DNA of 64,000 bases from Halobacillus mangrovi (GTDB lineage Bacteria; Bacillota; Bacilli; Bacillales; Halobacillaceae): positions 2,418,001 through 2,482,000 of the forward strand of contig NZ_CP020772.1 of assembly GCF_002097535.1 (NCBI RefSeq). Reading direction: 5' to 3'. Shown here in pieces: positions 46,918 to 57,719 of this stretch. The notes under the pieces are model-generated. The model had not been told where the DNA came from. It worked only from the letters and a program-made list of their open reading frames with translations, and did no database searches. A program made the position numbers and the translations under genes. Position 1 is the first letter of the stretch, and the number at the start of each line of letters is the position of its first letter.

Positions 46918-49900
46918 GACGTCACCCTTTCCACTGGTGTAATAGCACGGGCGCTAAAGGACATCGCATTAATGACGTCTACAATGGTTCGTGCCGTATC
47001 AAGGCTCGTTAAGCAGGCAATGCCGTGCTCCACGGCTTCTCTTCTGATGCGGAAACCGTCCGATCTTGCTCTCATTCCTTTATTAAGCGTGTTGACTACC
47101 ACTTGGACATCACCATTCTGAATTAGATCGATCACATCTCGCTGAGTAGAACCGACTTTTCCTACTGCTTCAACTGGTATGTTTGCTTCTTCGATAACCG
47201 ATGCCGTCCCCTCTGTTGCGAATAGCTGGAAGCCTAGTTCGTAGAATGTTTCTGCAATCGAAAGCATTTCATTTTTATCTTTGTCAGCCACTGTCAAAAG
47301 AACAGATCCATGAGTAGGGATCTTCAGTCCTGCAGACGTCATTCCTTTGTATAAGGCTTTTTCTAGCGTTTCGTCATATCCAATTACTTCTCCTGTGGAC
47401 TTCATCTCTGGTCCGAGCGTCGTATCAACGCTGCGCAGTTTTTCAAAAGAGAAGACAGGAACTTTTACGTAAACGCCATTCGGTTTTTGGGCTACCCCTG
47501 ATGAATATCCATATTCTTTCAAACGATTGCCTAGGATAACGTAGGTAGCGAGCCTTGCCATTGGTACGCCAGTAATTTTACTCAAAAATGGAACTGTACG
47601 GCTAGCACGTGGATTTACCTCAAGTACATAAGCTGTTCCTTTATAAACGACAAACTGAATGTTGATTAATCCTTTCATGTTCAGTTCTCGAGCAATCTTC
47701 GTCGTAGCATCAATGCACTGTTGCTCAAGCTCTTGAGATAAGCGCTGAGTAGGATAAACAGCCATTGAATCTCCTGAGTGCACCCCAGCACGTTCGATGT
47801 GCTCCATAATTCCAGGGATGAAGACATCTTCACCATCTGAGATCGCATCTACTTCAATCTCCATGCCAGTCATATACTTATCGACTAGGATCGGATGTCC
47901 GTTATGGACCGTTACATTGTTTTCTAAATACGATTCTAGTTCAGCTTCAGAATACACAATCGCCATCGCTCGCCCACCAAGTACATAAGATGGACGGACG
48001 ACAACCGGATATCCAACTTTTTCAGCAGCAGCAAAAGCTTCTTCTTCACTCGTTACACTTTCCCCACCTGGCTTGGCGATTTCGAGTTTATTCAGTAATT
48101 GTTCAAACAAATCACGGTCTTCTGTCTGATTGATTGCATCCATAGTTGTTCCTAGAATTTGCACACCTTGACGGCTCAAATCTTCCACAAGGTTAATCGC
48201 AGTCTGACCGCCAAACTGTACAATCACGCCTTCCGGCTGTTCCAGGTCAATGACATTCATGACGTCTTCTAGCGTGAGAGGTTCAAAGTAAAGCTTGTCT
48301 GATACACTGAAGTCTGTAGAAACCGTTTCTGGATTATTGTTCATGATAATTGCTTCGTAGCCCATTTCTTTTAATGCGAGCACAGAGTGGACAGTTGCAT
48401 AGTCAAATTCGACTCCTTGCCCGATACGAATTGGACCCGAACCGATGACAAGTACTTTCTTATTCGCAGACTGAACGGATTCATTTTCTTCTTCATAGCT
48501 GCTATAAAAGTATGGTGTCTCTGAAGCGAACTCTCCTGCACACGTATCCACCATCTTGTAGACAGGGCGGATATTATGCTCTCGGCGTATCTCAAGCACT
48601 TCTTCAATCGTTTTATCTGTCACTCTTGCGATTTGTTGATCGGAAAAACCGACTCTTTTCACCTTTTCTAAGAGATCTGTAGTGAGCCCATCTTTCATAA
48701 GCGACTCTTCAAGATCTATAATTCGGTTCATTTTGAAAAGGAAGAAGTAGTCGATGCCAGTGATTTCATGAATGGCTTCAAGCGTATATTTTCTTCTTAA
48801 TGCTTCAGCCAGTACGAAAATTCGTTCATCATCCGCCTTCTTCATTCTTATTTGCAGTTCTTCATCAGATAAGTTGAGAAGCGATGGAAGGTAAAGGTCT
48901 TCTGTCACACCTTCAAGAGAGCGAACCCCTTTTAACAACGACTCTTCAAGTGTACGGCCGATCGACATGACTTCACCTGTCGCCTTCATTTGTGTACCAA
49001 GTCTGCGATTTCCTTTGGCGAATTTATCAAATGGCCAACGGGGAATCTTTGTTACCACATAATCTAAAGCCGGTTCGAAGCATGCGTAAGTCGTTCCAGT
49101 GATTGGATTTTTAATTTCATCGAGCGTCATGCCAATTGCAATTTTCGCAGCCAGTTTAGCAATCGGATAGCCGGTTGCCTTGGAGGCTAAAGCAGAGGAA
49201 CGACTGACCCTTGGGTTTACCTCGATGATGTAGTACTGAAAGCTGTGCGGGTCAAGAGCAAGCTGAACATTACAGCCGCCTTCAATATTTAATGCACCGA
49301 TAATGTCTAACGAGGCATTTCGAAGCATTTGATATTCCCTGTCACTAAGCGTCTGGGATGGAGCGACAACAATGGAGTCCCCTGTATGGATACCGACTGG
49401 GTCAAAGTTTTCCATGTTACAAACGACAATTTTGTTATCGTTGCTATCACGCATGACTTCATATTCGATCTCTTTAAAGCCAGCAATATTTTTCTCGATC
49501 AAACACTGGCTGACTGGTGACATTGACAATCCGTTTCGAGCTGTTTCTCTCAGTTCAGCTTCGTTGTCACACATGCCTCCGCCAGCTCCCCCCATCGTAT
49601 AAGCTGGACGGACGATCACCGGATAACCGATGTCTTCAGCGAAGTTAACCGCCTCATCCACTGAGCTGACGATTTCACTTTCGGGAACTGGCTGATTCAT
49701 TTGATGCATGAGAGCGCGGAATTTTTCACGATCTTCCGCTTGTTCAATCGCATCGAGAGGAGTACCAAGGAGTTCCACCTTGTATTGCTCGAGAATACCT
49801 GATTCACTAAGCTCTACTGCCATGTTTAGTCCTGTCTGGCCTCCTAGTGTAGGTAGAATCGCATCTGGCTTTTCTTTGCGAATGATTTTACTCATGAAAT

Positions 49901-50114
49901 CAAGCGTGAGCGGCTCCATATAGACCTGATCAGCAAACGTATGATCCGTCATGATCGTTGCTGGGTTTGAGTTAGCTAAAATAACCTCGTAGCCTTCTTC
50001 TTTTAAAGATTGGCAAGCTTGAGTACCGGAATAATCAAATTCCGCTGCCTGTCCGATGACGATCGGTCCTGATCCGATTACTAGAATTTTCTTTATATCT
50101 GTACGCTTTGGCAT
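46914..50114 (-). CDS. carB: Carbamoyl-phosphate synthase, large subunit
   Basis: A 1066-residue synthase making carbamoyl phosphate from glutamine-derived ammonia, bicarbonate and ATP. Two homologous ATP-grasp halves begin [20 protein letters not shown] and [20 protein letters not shown]. The C-terminal MGS-like regulatory domain covers about 930-1066. The place in the pyr operon marks the pyrimidine-specific copy (pyrAB of B. subtilis). Confidence 0.97.
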   Translation of the reverse strand: MPKRTDIKKILVIGSGPIVIGQAAEFDYSGTQACQSLKEEGYEVILANSNPATIMTDHTFADQVYMEPLTLDFMSKIIRKEKPDAILPTLGGQTGLNMAVELSESGILEQYKVELLGTPLDAIEQAEDREKFRALMHQMNQPVPESEIVSSVDEAVNFAEDIGYPVIVRPAYTMGGAGGGMCDNEAELRETARNGLSMSPVSQCLIEKNIAGFKEIEYEVMRDSNDNKIVVCNMENFDPVGIHTGDSIVVAPSQTLSDREYQMLRNASLDIIGALNIEGGCNVQLALDPHSFQYYIIEVNPRVSRSSALASKATGYPIAKLAAKIAIGMTLDEIKNPITGTTYACFEPALDYVVTKIPRWPFDKFAKGNRRLGTQMKATGEVMSIGRTLEESLLKGVRSLEGVTEDLYLPSLLNLSDEELQIRMKKADDERIFVLAEALRRKYTLEAIHEITGIDYFFLFKMNRIIDLEESLMKDGLTTDLLEKVKRVGFSDQQIARVTDKTIEEVLEIRREHNIRPVYKMVDTCAGEFASETPYFYSSYEEENESVQSANKKVLVIGSGPIRIGQGVEFDYATVHSVLALKEMGYEAIIMNNNPETVSTDFSVSDKLYFEPLTLEDVMNVIDLEQPEGVIVQFGGQTAINLVEDLSRQGVQILGTTMDAINQTEDRDLFEQLLNKLEIAKPGGESVTSEEEAFAAAEKVGYPVVVRPSYVLGGRAMAIVYSEAELESYLENNVTVHNGHPILVDKYMTGMEIEVDAISDGEDVFIPGIMEHIERAGVHSGDSMAVYPTQRLSQELEQQCIDATTKIARELNMKGLINIQFVVYKGTAYVLEVNPRASRTVPFLSKITGVPMARLATYVILGNRLKEYGYSSGVAQKPNGVYVKVPVFSFEKLRSVDTTLGPEMKSTGEVIGYDETLEKALYKGMTSAGLKIPTHGSVLLTVADKDKNEMLSIAETFYELGFQLFATEGTASVIEEANIPVEAVGKVGSTQRDVIDLIQNGDVQVVVNTLNKGMRARSDGFRIRREAVEHGIACLTSLDTARTIVDVINAMSFSARAITPVERVTS

Positions 50115-51202
50115 GTGGAGTCCTCCTTCTTCGTTCCTTGTGTATCTTTAATACGCTTTAAAAATTCATCAAATAGATGTGAGGTATCTTCAGGTCCAGG
50201 TGAGCTCTCTGGGTGATACTGAACGGAGAACACAGGGTGCCGTAAATGTTCAAGCCCTTCAACTGTTTCGTCGTTCAACGAAAATTGAGTAAGTCGCAGT
50301 TTAGTAGATTCTAGGGATTCTGGATCAACGGCATAACCGTGATTTTGAGAAGTAATAAAAGTTCTTCCAGTCCGTAGATCCTTCACAGGCTGGTTAGCCC
50401 CTCTATGTCCGAATTTCATTTTAGATGTATCTGCACCGGCAGCAAGAGCTATTAGCTGGTGACCGAGGCAAATACCGAACACCGGAATTACACCGATCAG
50501 GTCACGGATAGTTTGAATCGCTTCTGGTACACTTTTGGGATCTCCTGGGCCATTAGAGAGCATGACTCCATCTGGTTTCAAACGTTCAATTTCTTCTGCA
50601 GACGTATTATAAGGTACGACGGTCACGTGACAATTTCTTTTCGTAAACTCTCGTAAAATGCCATGTTTCATGCCGTAATCTACAAGGACGATGCGGTATC
50701 CGCGTCCGGGTACAACATAAGGCTTAACCGTTGACACTTGCTTTACTTGATCGGTTGCCAGAGGAGTATCCTCAAGGATTCTCAGCACTTCCTCTACAGA
50801 ACGATCGACAGAAGTTATCATCGCTTTCATCGTTCCATACTCACGAATGATTTTGGTTAGCTTTCTTGTATCAATCCCGCTAATTCCAGGGATTTTTTTA
50901 GCTTTAAGAAAAGAGTCCAGTGTTTCCTCATTTCTAAAGTTAGAAGGAAACTCGCAATGCTCTTTTACAATGACACCTAAAATAGCAGGGTTGACCGTTT
51001 CAAAATCATCACGATTAATCCCATAATTTCCGACCAATGGATAAGTGAAGGTTACGAGCTGGCCACAGTAAGAAGGATCAGAAATAACTTCTTGATACCC
51101 TGTCATCCCTGTATTGAATACTACCTCTCCAATCGTTTCCCGGTCACTTCCAAATCCTTCTCCTTTAAACACCGTACCATCCTCAAGAACGAGCTGTTTC
51201 AT
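50093..51202 (-). CDS. carA: Carbamoyl-phosphate synthase, small subunit
   Basis: A 369-residue glutaminase subunit. The nucleophile is C245 in GICLGHQ and the catalytic His-Glu pair lies in [14 protein letters not shown] chose the ATG giving [12 protein letters not shown] after GAGGAGG; it overlaps pyrC by 20 bases and carB by 22. This is the pyrimidine-specific copy (pyrAA). Confidence 0.97.
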   Translation of the reverse strand: MKQLVLEDGTVFKGEGFGSDRETIGEVVFNTGMTGYQEVISDPSYCGQLVTFTYPLVGNYGINRDDFETVNPAILGVIVKEHCEFPSNFRNEETLDSFLKAKKIPGISGIDTRKLTKIIREYGTMKAMITSVDRSVEEVLRILEDTPLATDQVKQVSTVKPYVVPGRGYRIVLVDYGMKHGILREFTKRNCHVTVVPYNTSAEEIERLKPDGVMLSNGPGDPKSVPEAIQTIRDLIGVIPVFGICLGHQLIALAAGADTSKMKFGHRGANQPVKDLRTGRTFITSQNHGYAVDPESLESTKLRLTQFSLNDETVEGLEHLRHPVFSVQYHPESSPGPEDTSHLFDEFLKRIKDTQGTKKEDSTCQSVQI

Positions 51203-52475
51203 ATTTAGCCTCCTCAAATACGATTTCTCCATTTACTAGTGTTATAACTGGCCATCCTTTTAATTTCCAGCCATGGAAAGGGCTGTTCTTCCCTTTTGAA
51301 ACCAATTGATGTCTATCTACTTCTTTTTCTGAATCTAAGTCTACAATGGTCAAATCAGCTGGTACTCCTTCTTCCAAACGACCATAAGGGAGTGAAAAGG
51401 TCTCTGCAGGCTTGACTGTCAGCCATTCTACTAAGTCTTTCACTGTAGCCAATCCAGTTTCAACCATATGGGTATATAAAAGCGGAAAAGCTGTTTCAAG
51501 ACCTGTAATTCCAAAAGGAGAATATCGGAACCCTTGCTGCTTTTCTTCCTCAGTATGTGGTGCATGGTCTGTCGCAATAAAATCGATTGTCCCATCATGC
51601 AAGCCTTCTATTAACGCTTTTTGATCTTCTTTTGAACGAAGCGGTGGATTCATTTTGAAGAGTGCATTGTCTTCTTTGACATCTGTTTCATTGAGTAAAA
51701 TATGATGCGGTGTAACTTCAGCGGTTACTTTGATTCCAACACGCTTTGCGTCTCTGATGACTCTGACAGATTCTTTTGTAGAAACGTGACAGACATGGTA
51801 ATGGCAGTCTGCTGCTTCAGCTAAAAGCACGTCACGAGCAATTTGTACGGATTCTGCGATATTCGGAATTCCAGGCAGGTCCAGACGCTCACTGACTTCT
51901 CCCTGGTGTGAAACACCGCCATAAACGAGTGAATTGTCTTCACAATGAGCTACAATCGCTTTATTTAACCGACTTGCCTGCTTCATGGCTTCGAACATTT
52001 TTCCTGCCGTTTGTACACCGACCCCGTCATCTGTAAAAGCAAATGCTCCAAGATTACTTAAAGTTTCCATGTCGACAATCTCTTTTCCAAGCTGCCTAGT
52101 GGTGATCGATGCGTAAGGAAGAACTCGTACGCTTGCATCTATATTAATTTTTTCGAATAGTGCTGTTAAAGTTTCAGGGGAGTCTGGAACCGGGCGTGTG
52201 TTAGGCATGGCACATACGGTTGTAAAACCTCCTTTTGCAGCGGCTTTCGTTCCGGTTTCGATGGTTTCTTTCGCTTCTCCACCTGGCTCTCTTAAGTGAA
52301 CATGGACATCCACCAATCCTGGCAGAAGCAGTTGACCTTTTGCATCGATCGTGTGATCTGCTTGTTGATCAATTGTATCTGCAACCATAGAAATTTTACC
52401 TTGTGAAATCAGTACCTCACATTTCTCATAAGATCCGTTTACAATTCGCTTAGCGTTGATAATTTTTCTACTCAT
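51183..52475 (-). CDS. pyrC: Dihydroorotase
   Basis: A 430-residue class I dihydroorotase that closes carbamoyl aspartate to dihydroorotate. The metal ligands are in [34 protein letters not shown] and [12 protein letters not shown]. It starts directly after pyrB, with AAGGAG inside the pyrB end. Confidence 0.97.
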   Translation of the reverse strand: MSRKIINAKRIVNGSYEKCEVLISQGKISMVADTIDQQADHTIDAKGQLLLPGLVDVHVHLREPGGEAKETIETGTKAAAKGGFTTVCAMPNTRPVPDSPETLTALFEKINIDASVRVLPYASITTRQLGKEIVDMETLSNLGAFAFTDDGVGVQTAGKMFEAMKQASRLNKAIVAHCEDNSLVYGGVSHQGEVSERLDLPGIPNIAESVQIARDVLLAEAADCHYHVCHVSTKESVRVIRDAKRVGIKVTAEVTPHHILLNETDVKEDNALFKMNPPLRSKEDQKALIEGLHDGTIDFIATDHAPHTEEEKQQGFRYSPFGITGLETAFPLLYTHMVETGLATVKDLVEWLTVKPAETFSLPYGRLEEGVPADLTIVDLDSEKEVDRHQLVSKGKNSPFHGWKLKGWPVITLVNGEIVFEEAKYETARS

Positions 52476-53372
52476 TTAAAGCTCTCCTTTCATAAGGGCT
52501 TGGATAACGGCCATTCTCACTGTCACACCGTTGGTCATTTGCCTGAAGATCCTCGATTTACTAGATTCAACCAATTCACTATCTATCTCCACTCCACGGT
52601 TGACTGGTGCAGGATGAAGAATAATAGCATGATCTTTCATGCGAGCTTCACGTTCCTTTGTTAGTCCGAATTGTTCCAAATAGGACGTGGATGACATCGT
52701 TTGATCGTGTCTTTCATGCTGAATCCGTAACAGCATCAACACATCACAACGATCGACTGCCTCGTCCATCGTTATGTAATTAGTCGTGAGAGAGTGATCC
52801 TGCCACTCTGGCTTTGTGACAAAAGATACATTTACTCCTAACTGTTTCAAGGCATGAGCATTTGATCTGGCAACCCGGCTATGCTTTAAGTCTCCAGCAA
52901 TCGCTACATTCAAACCTTGAAAACTAGTAAAGTGCTCATGGATCGTGTATAAATCAAGCAGGGATTGAGTGGGGTGTTCTCCACAACCATCTCCTGCATT
53001 AATAAGAGAGAGATTCAGTTCTTCCGCACAGCTGTTCAGCAAACCGACTTCTGATTGGCGAACAACTGCCAGCTCAACACCAATGGCTTCAAGAGTTTTT
53101 AATGTATCGTAGAGGCTTTCCCCTTTTGTAATGCTTGAATCCATGCCATCTAAATGGAGAACCTCCATTCCAAGTCTCTTCTCCGCAATATGGAAACTGC
53201 TCTTAGTCCTTGTACTTGGTTCAAGGAATAAATTTGCAGCAAAGCGGCTTTGCAAAGGTGAAGGTCCATTGCCTTTTTCTATTTCCTTAACCATGGAAAA
53301 CAACTGGTGAATATCTTCGTTTGATAAATGCTTCATGGAAAGTAATTGTTTTCTCGAGCTGATCAAATTCAT
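52476..53372 (-). CDS. pyrB: Aspartate carbamoyltransferase
   Basis: A 298-residue catalytic subunit. The carbamoyl phosphate motif is STRTKSSF at 53-60; GDGCGEHPTQSLLDLYT and HPAPVNRG complete the active site. No regulatory subunit gene (pyrI) follows, as usual in Bacillus. I chose the ATG giving MNLISSRKQLL; an earlier ATG abuts the AAGGAG site. Confidence 0.96.
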   Translation of the reverse strand: MNLISSRKQLLSMKHLSNEDIHQLFSMVKEIEKGNGPSPLQSRFAANLFLEPSTRTKSSFHIAEKRLGMEVLHLDGMDSSITKGESLYDTLKTLEAIGVELAVVRQSEVGLLNSCAEELNLSLINAGDGCGEHPTQSLLDLYTIHEHFTSFQGLNVAIAGDLKHSRVARSNAHALKQLGVNVSFVTKPEWQDHSLTTNYITMDEAVDRCDVLMLLRIQHERHDQTMSSTSYLEQFGLTKEREARMKDHAIILHPAPVNRGVEIDSELVESSKSRIFRQMTNGVTVRMAVIQALMKGEL

Positions 53373-53460
53373 GTTCATCTCTCCTTTTTGTGGTCTCAGG
53401 TACGCCACTCTTCACATTCGTTACCTGGTAGTCTCTTCCTTAATCTCGGTGCCAGGTATG

Positions 53461-53492
53461 AAAAAAGCACCCCCAGGTGTGCTGGGGGTGCT
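53461..53492 (-). terminator. Attenuator terminator before pyrB
   Basis: AGCACCCCCAG and CTGGGGGTGCT form an 11-bp stem with a 5-base loop, followed by TTTTTTC on the minus strand. It is the terminator half of the third PyrR attenuator. Confidence 0.93.
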
Positions 53493-53535
53493 TTGCTCGC
53501 ATGACAAGCGAGCCAAACCCTAGTACACCTTTGTG

Positions 53536-53549
53536 AGCCTCACTGGACT
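53536..53549 (-). promoter_or_regulatory. PyrR binding loop before pyrB
   Basis: The minus strand reads AGTCCAGTGAGGCT, which fits the PyrR anti-antiterminator consensus ARUCCnGnGAGGYU. UMP-bound PyrR holds this hairpin, blocks the antiterminator and lets the following terminator stop transcription. Confidence 0.92.
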
Positions 53550-53573
53550 CATTTAAAACGTGTGCTGGTTTCG

Positions 53574-54968
53574 CTATGCGACTCCATTTTTTCTTTGTTG
53601 TTTTTCTGTTTCTTCTTTTGGTGCTTCGAACATCTTTCCGTTTCCTTCGCCTTTTTCTTTTCCAGGAAGGATTAGGTTCAGAAGGACACCGATAATTGCA
53701 GCAAGCGCCATGCCTGCAATTTGAATATCTTCATTTACTTGGACGAACGCTCCTCCAACTCCAATGACAAGGATAACTGATGATATAATTAAGTTTCGTT
53801 TTTCGCCAAAGTCAATTTGGTTATCTATAAGCATACGCAGCCCGCTGGAAGCGATAATTCCGAAAAGGAGGATGGAAACTCCGCCCATTACCGCTGTAGG
53901 AATCGAACTAATGACTGCGGTAATCATGCCGACAAAACCGAACACGATGGCGATCACTGCCGCTCCACCGATGACAAATACGCTGTACACTCTTGTTATA
54001 GCTAGTACGCCAATATTCTCACCGTAGGTTGTGTTCGGTGGTCCACCTAAGAAAGAGGCGATCATCGTCGCAACTCCGTCCCCTAGAATCGATCGATTTA
54101 GTCCTGGTTCTTTTAAGAAGTTTTTACCTACCACTTTTGAAAGCACCATCTGATCTCCAGTGTGCTCTGTAATGGTAACAAGCGCGAAAGGAATCATAAG
54201 CGCAGCAATTTCCCAGCTGATGACTTCAAATGGAGAGAAATCGACGAAAGGTACAACAAAGTCTGGTGCTTGGAAAATCGCAGCAAGTACTCCTCCAACC
54301 GAACCAGCTGACGTTATGGCTGCCCATTCTTCTTGAATCCCACTCGTGTCAACAATTCCTTGGGTCATTGCGAAAATGTAACCTCCGACAATCCCGAACA
54401 AAATCGGTACTAGCGAGAAGAACCCTCGGAAGAAGATCGACGCAATGATAGTTATAGCTAATGTCACTAAGGCAACCATCAGATGCGTGCCGCTATACAC
54501 ATTTTCTTCTTGGCCTGGAAGGTACATGGCCATGTCCACTGCTGTTGATGCAAGGCCGAGACCTATAACGATAATTACAGGTCCTACTACAATTGGAGGT
54601 AATAACTTCATTAACCATTTAGTACCGAACATTGAGATAAGAAGAGCGACAAGACCGTACACTAGCCCGGTCAAAAAGCTTCCGACCATGGCTCCGGCAA
54701 CTCCACTCGATTTTGAAACTTCTATAATAGGTGCGATAAAAGCAAAGCTTGATCCGAGATAGGCCGGTATCTTTCCTCTCGTAATCAATAGATAAGCAAG
54801 CGTTCCGAACCCGCTTGATACGAGCGCGACCGCTGGTGAAAGGCCTGTCAAGAATGGAACGAGAATGGTTGCTCCAAACATGGCGAACAGGTGCTGCAAG
54901 CTTAATGTCAACCATTTATGCATTTTTGGTACTTCATTTACATCAAGGGCTGCTTTATGTTGTTTCAT
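53574..54968 (-). CDS. uraA: Uracil permease
   Basis: A 464-residue NCS2 transporter of the UraA/PyrP type, importing uracil with protons. MFGATILVPFLTGLSP at the N terminus, TEHTGDQMVLSKVVGKNF in the substrate region and GGPPNTTYGENIGVLA are the family motifs. Second gene of the pyr operon, between two PyrR attenuators. A dispersed repeat lies in its 5' leader. Confidence 0.95.
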   Translation of the reverse strand: MKQHKAALDVNEVPKMHKWLTLSLQHLFAMFGATILVPFLTGLSPAVALVSSGFGTLAYLLITRGKIPAYLGSSFAFIAPIIEVSKSSGVAGAMVGSFLTGLVYGLVALLISMFGTKWLMKLLPPIVVGPVIIVIGLGLASTAVDMAMYLPGQEENVYSGTHLMVALVTLAITIIASIFFRGFFSLVPILFGIVGGYIFAMTQGIVDTSGIQEEWAAITSAGSVGGVLAAIFQAPDFVVPFVDFSPFEVISWEIAALMIPFALVTITEHTGDQMVLSKVVGKNFLKEPGLNRSILGDGVATMIASFLGGPPNTTYGENIGVLAITRVYSVFVIGGAAVIAIVFGFVGMITAVISSIPTAVMGGVSILLFGIIASSGLRMLIDNQIDFGEKRNLIISSVILVIGVGGAFVQVNEDIQIAGMALAAIIGVLLNLILPGKEKGEGNGKMFEAPKEETEKQQRKNGVA

Positions 54969-55020
54969 CCTTAATTCCTCCTAAAGGCATGATTGTTGTT
55001 CTTTTGTTCCTGCTGAACGT

Positions 55021-55185
55021 TCGCCTCCGCTTTTCTTTGTCTAGCTCTGGCTCATAGCGACTAGCGTGACTTCCATCGCCTCTGTACGATAAGTCAACAT
55101 CGAATCACTTCGTTCTTCGTGTTTCCTTTATCTCCTCCAGCTCAGTCCAGTCCGTACGTCGCTAAACATTCGCCTCCGCTTTTCT
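55021..55185 (-). repeat. Dispersed repeat, family 1, copy 2
   Basis: The minus strand closely matches 20757-20890 on the plus strand. The 14-base stretch TCGCCTCCGCTTTT occurs at both ends (55021 and 55170), as if one repeat unit ends and another begins. It lies between the attenuator terminator (55190-55228) and the uraA start, inside the transcribed leader, in sense orientation. Confidence 0.8.
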
Positions 55186-55189
55186 ACAT

Positions 55190-55228
55190 AAAAAAACCTC
55201 TTTGCGCTCAAAAGGTACGCAAAGAGGT
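55190..55228 (-). terminator. Attenuator terminator before uraA
   Basis: CCTCTTTGCG and CGCAAAGAGG pair with an 11-base loop, followed by TTTTTTTA on the minus strand. It is the terminator half of the second PyrR attenuator, between pyrR and uraA. Confidence 0.93.
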
Positions 55229-55270
55229 AGACGTGTTTTCTGTACACGTTTCTTCCATACGAACCTTCTA

Positions 55271-55284
55271 AGTCTCACGGGACT
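55271..55284 (-). promoter_or_regulatory. PyrR binding loop before uraA
   Basis: The minus strand reads AGTCCCGTGAGACT, close to the PyrR consensus, with one base away from GAGGYU (GAGACU). It lies 36 bases after the pyrR coding end, counting through the stop region. Confidence 0.85.
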
Positions 55285-55307
55285 TCATTTAAAGGTTGCC
55301 ACTCAAT

Positions 55308-55898
<591 letters not shown>

Positions 55899-55900
55899 TT

Positions 55901-55936
55901 AAAAACCCCTTTTCTGCACAGAGGCAGAAAAGGGGT
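55901..55936 (-). terminator. Attenuator terminator before pyrR
   Basis: ACCCCTTTTCTGC and GCAGAAAAGGGGT pair with a 6-base loop, followed by TTTTTAAG on the minus strand. It is the terminator half of the first PyrR attenuator. Confidence 0.93.
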
Positions 55937-55976
55937 ATAAGATACATGTCTCGCATGTATATTCCGTTACCTTTCC

Positions 55977-55990
55977 AGCCTCACAGGACT
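55977..55990 (-). promoter_or_regulatory. PyrR binding loop in the pyrR leader
   Basis: The minus strand reads AGTCCTGTGAGGCT, a full match to the PyrR anti-antiterminator consensus, about 30 bases after the expected transcription start. Confidence 0.93.
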
Positions 55991-56021
55991 GTTCTTAAAG
56001 GACCATTTAATTCTACGTTAG

Positions 56022-56050
56022 ATTATGACAAACGAATCGAATTTTGTCAA
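56022..56050 (-). promoter_or_regulatory. Promoter of the pyr operon
   Basis: On the minus strand a perfect TTGACA (56045-56050) and CATAAT (56022-56027) are 17 bases apart. It lies 14 bases after the galM stop codon, with no terminator between, so read-through from galM would also enter the attenuator. Confidence 0.8.
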
Positions 56051-56064
56051 TGGTTAAATTCAAC

Positions 56065-57120
56065 TTATTGAATTCCAAATCTAAAAGTCGTTTGCTTGGA
56101 GTAAGTCTGTTCCTTATCGAGGATAACATTTGGAAAACCCTCTTCATGCAAGGAAGCTGGAGAACTTTGCGTTTCAAAGCATATACCTGCATGTTTCTTC
56201 GGTTTTCCCTCAGCTAATTCTATTCCCTCAGGAAAGCTATTAGACGTATAAATAACAATACCTGGCTGCTCTGTCTCTATACCCATTGTCCTGCCCGACT
56301 TTGGATCTTCCAAGTAAACATCTACTTCTTGTTGTTTATCAAACTTAAAGAAATGGTCCATTCCACCATTAGCTATTTTTTGCTGAGAAGTTTCGTATGT
56401 AAATACACTTTTTAATTTTTTCTTATCCCGAAAATCAAATGGGGAATTAGTAACGTCTAACCACTTTCCTGTGGGAATTAACTCCTCATCAAGTTCTACC
56501 ATTTTCGAACTGTCTAAAATCAGTTCCTGATCTTCCAATGTTCTTTTGTTATTGCCACTCAGATTAAAATACATGTGATTCGTTAAAGTTAGAGGAGTCG
56601 TTTGGTCCGAACTTGCCTCATAAGAAATGATAAATTTGTTATCGTTAGTAAGCGTATAAGTGACCTCAACCTTCACTTGACCAGGATATCCACCATCACC
56701 ATCTGGACTGACAATTGAAAGTTTTGCTCCAACCTCTTCCTCTGTCTCATAAGGAGAGACTTCCCAGATCCTTGAATGGAAACCGTCTTTCCCTCCATGT
56801 AAGTGGTTGTCTCCTTCATTACGATCAAGCTGATAACTTTGTCCATTCAGTTCGAAAGAAGATTGTTTGATGCGCCCAGCAACACGGCCGATAAGTGCTC
56901 CAAAATAGATGGGATTATCTAAATAATCGTCATAGTTTTTAAAGGCAAGTACAACATTCTCCTTGTTACCGTTTCTATCTGGAACGGATAAGTCCGTAAT
57001 GATCCCTCCGTAGTTTAAAAATTCGACATTCATGCCTTGATCATTTTCAAGACGATATACATTCCATGTCTGATTTCCTTTGACTCGAACTTCACTATTT
57101 TGTATTTTCAAACTGCTCAT
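56065..57120 (-). CDS. galM: Aldose 1-epimerase (galactose mutarotase)
   Basis: A 351-residue mutarotase interconverting alpha and beta anomers of sugars. NFLNYGG-like FLNYGGIITDLSVPD, GRVAGRIKQSSF, the histidine motif NHLHGGKDGFH, the catalytic TLTNHMYFNLSG and FETQSSP with the glutamate are present. The ATG touches an AAAGG site, so a TTG three codons later is possible. It is not part of this block in B. subtilis and no other sugar gene is near, so its substrate is unclear. It looks inserted between rluD and the pyr operon. Confidence 0.92.
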   Translation of the reverse strand: MSSLKIQNSEVRVKGNQTWNVYRLENDQGMNVEFLNYGGIITDLSVPDRNGNKENVVLAFKNYDDYLDNPIYFGALIGRVAGRIKQSSFELNGQSYQLDRNEGDNHLHGGKDGFHSRIWEVSPYETEEEVGAKLSIVSPDGDGGYPGQVKVEVTYTLTNDNKFIISYEASSDQTTPLTLTNHMYFNLSGNNKRTLEDQELILDSSKMVELDEELIPTGKWLDVTNSPFDFRDKKKLKSVFTYETSQQKIANGGMDHFFKFDKQQEVDVYLEDPKSGRTMGIETEQPGIVIYTSNSFPEGIELAEGKPKKHAGICFETQSSPASLHEEGFPNVILDKEQTYSKQTTFRFGIQ

Positions 57121-57247
57121 CCTTTCTAACTCTTCTTCAACACTAATGCATCCATCATAGGTTTGTAATACTACGTACTGCTATATACCCTCCTTATCCT
57201 GAAGACTCAGCTTCGAGACCCTTGGTCCGTTACGTTATAAGAAGTAG

Positions 57248-57366
57248 AGTTGGCAGGGAAACGATCCACTTTCCCGGTGGAACTAGCAAGCCTCCTCGGT
57301 CGCCTATTTCCTTTTGGAGTCTAGCCTAGCTCATTCTCCCGGGAGTCTCCCGGTTCCCCGCCAACC
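57248..57366 (-). repeat. Dispersed palindromic repeat, family 2, copy C
   Basis: The arms (57248-57264 and 57350-57366) are imperfectly complementary around GTTGGC and GCCAAC. Read on the minus strand it contains GGGAGACTCCCGG, GAGGAGGCTTG and CCGGGAAAG, the same modules as copies A and B. It is flanked by GTTATAAG (57234) and CTTATAAC (57432), which may mark an insertion or an outer stem. The region 57121-57720 holds no gene that I can support. Confidence 0.7.
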
Positions 57367-57490
57367 CCATTTGCTATGAGGAGAACAGCCCCCATTTAAC
57401 ACCAGTAAGAGAATTCAGGAGCTGAGTACGTCTTATAACAAACTGAGTTCATCTCTCTTCAATGGCGTCCGTTTTTAAAAACAATCGGAA

Positions 57491-57572
57491 GGAGGTCCGG
57501 AAAATGGGGAGACTCCTGTGGGAGGAACATGACAGGTGCGACCCCGGAAAGCGAGCCATTTCCCGGACCTCC
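57491..57572 (+). repeat. Dispersed palindromic repeat, family 2, copy B
   Basis: A compact 82-base copy whose 17-bp arms, GGAGGTCCGGAAAATGG and its complement, have one mismatch. Inside are GGGGAGACTCCTGTGGGAGG, AACATGACAGG and CCCCGGAAAGCGA. It lacks the GAGGAGGCT module of copy A, so it looks like a shortened form. It lies downstream of rluD and upstream of galM. Confidence 0.75.
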
Positions 57573-57677
57573 ATGTGACATCTATGGTAACGGAAACATT
57601 TCAATCCCTATTACTTTGAATTCGAATTCTTCTACAATACTGATAAATACTTAACTAATTGAATGAGAGTATCATTG

Positions 57678-57708
57678 CAAAAAGCTGTCCCACATAGAGA
57701 CAGCTGCT
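57678..57708 (-). terminator. Terminator after rluD
   Basis: AGCTGTC and GACAGCT pair with a 9-base loop, extended by neighbouring bases, with TTTTTGC following on the minus strand. It ends the lspA-rluD transcript. Confidence 0.8.
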
Positions 57709-57719
57709 TCATTTGTATC

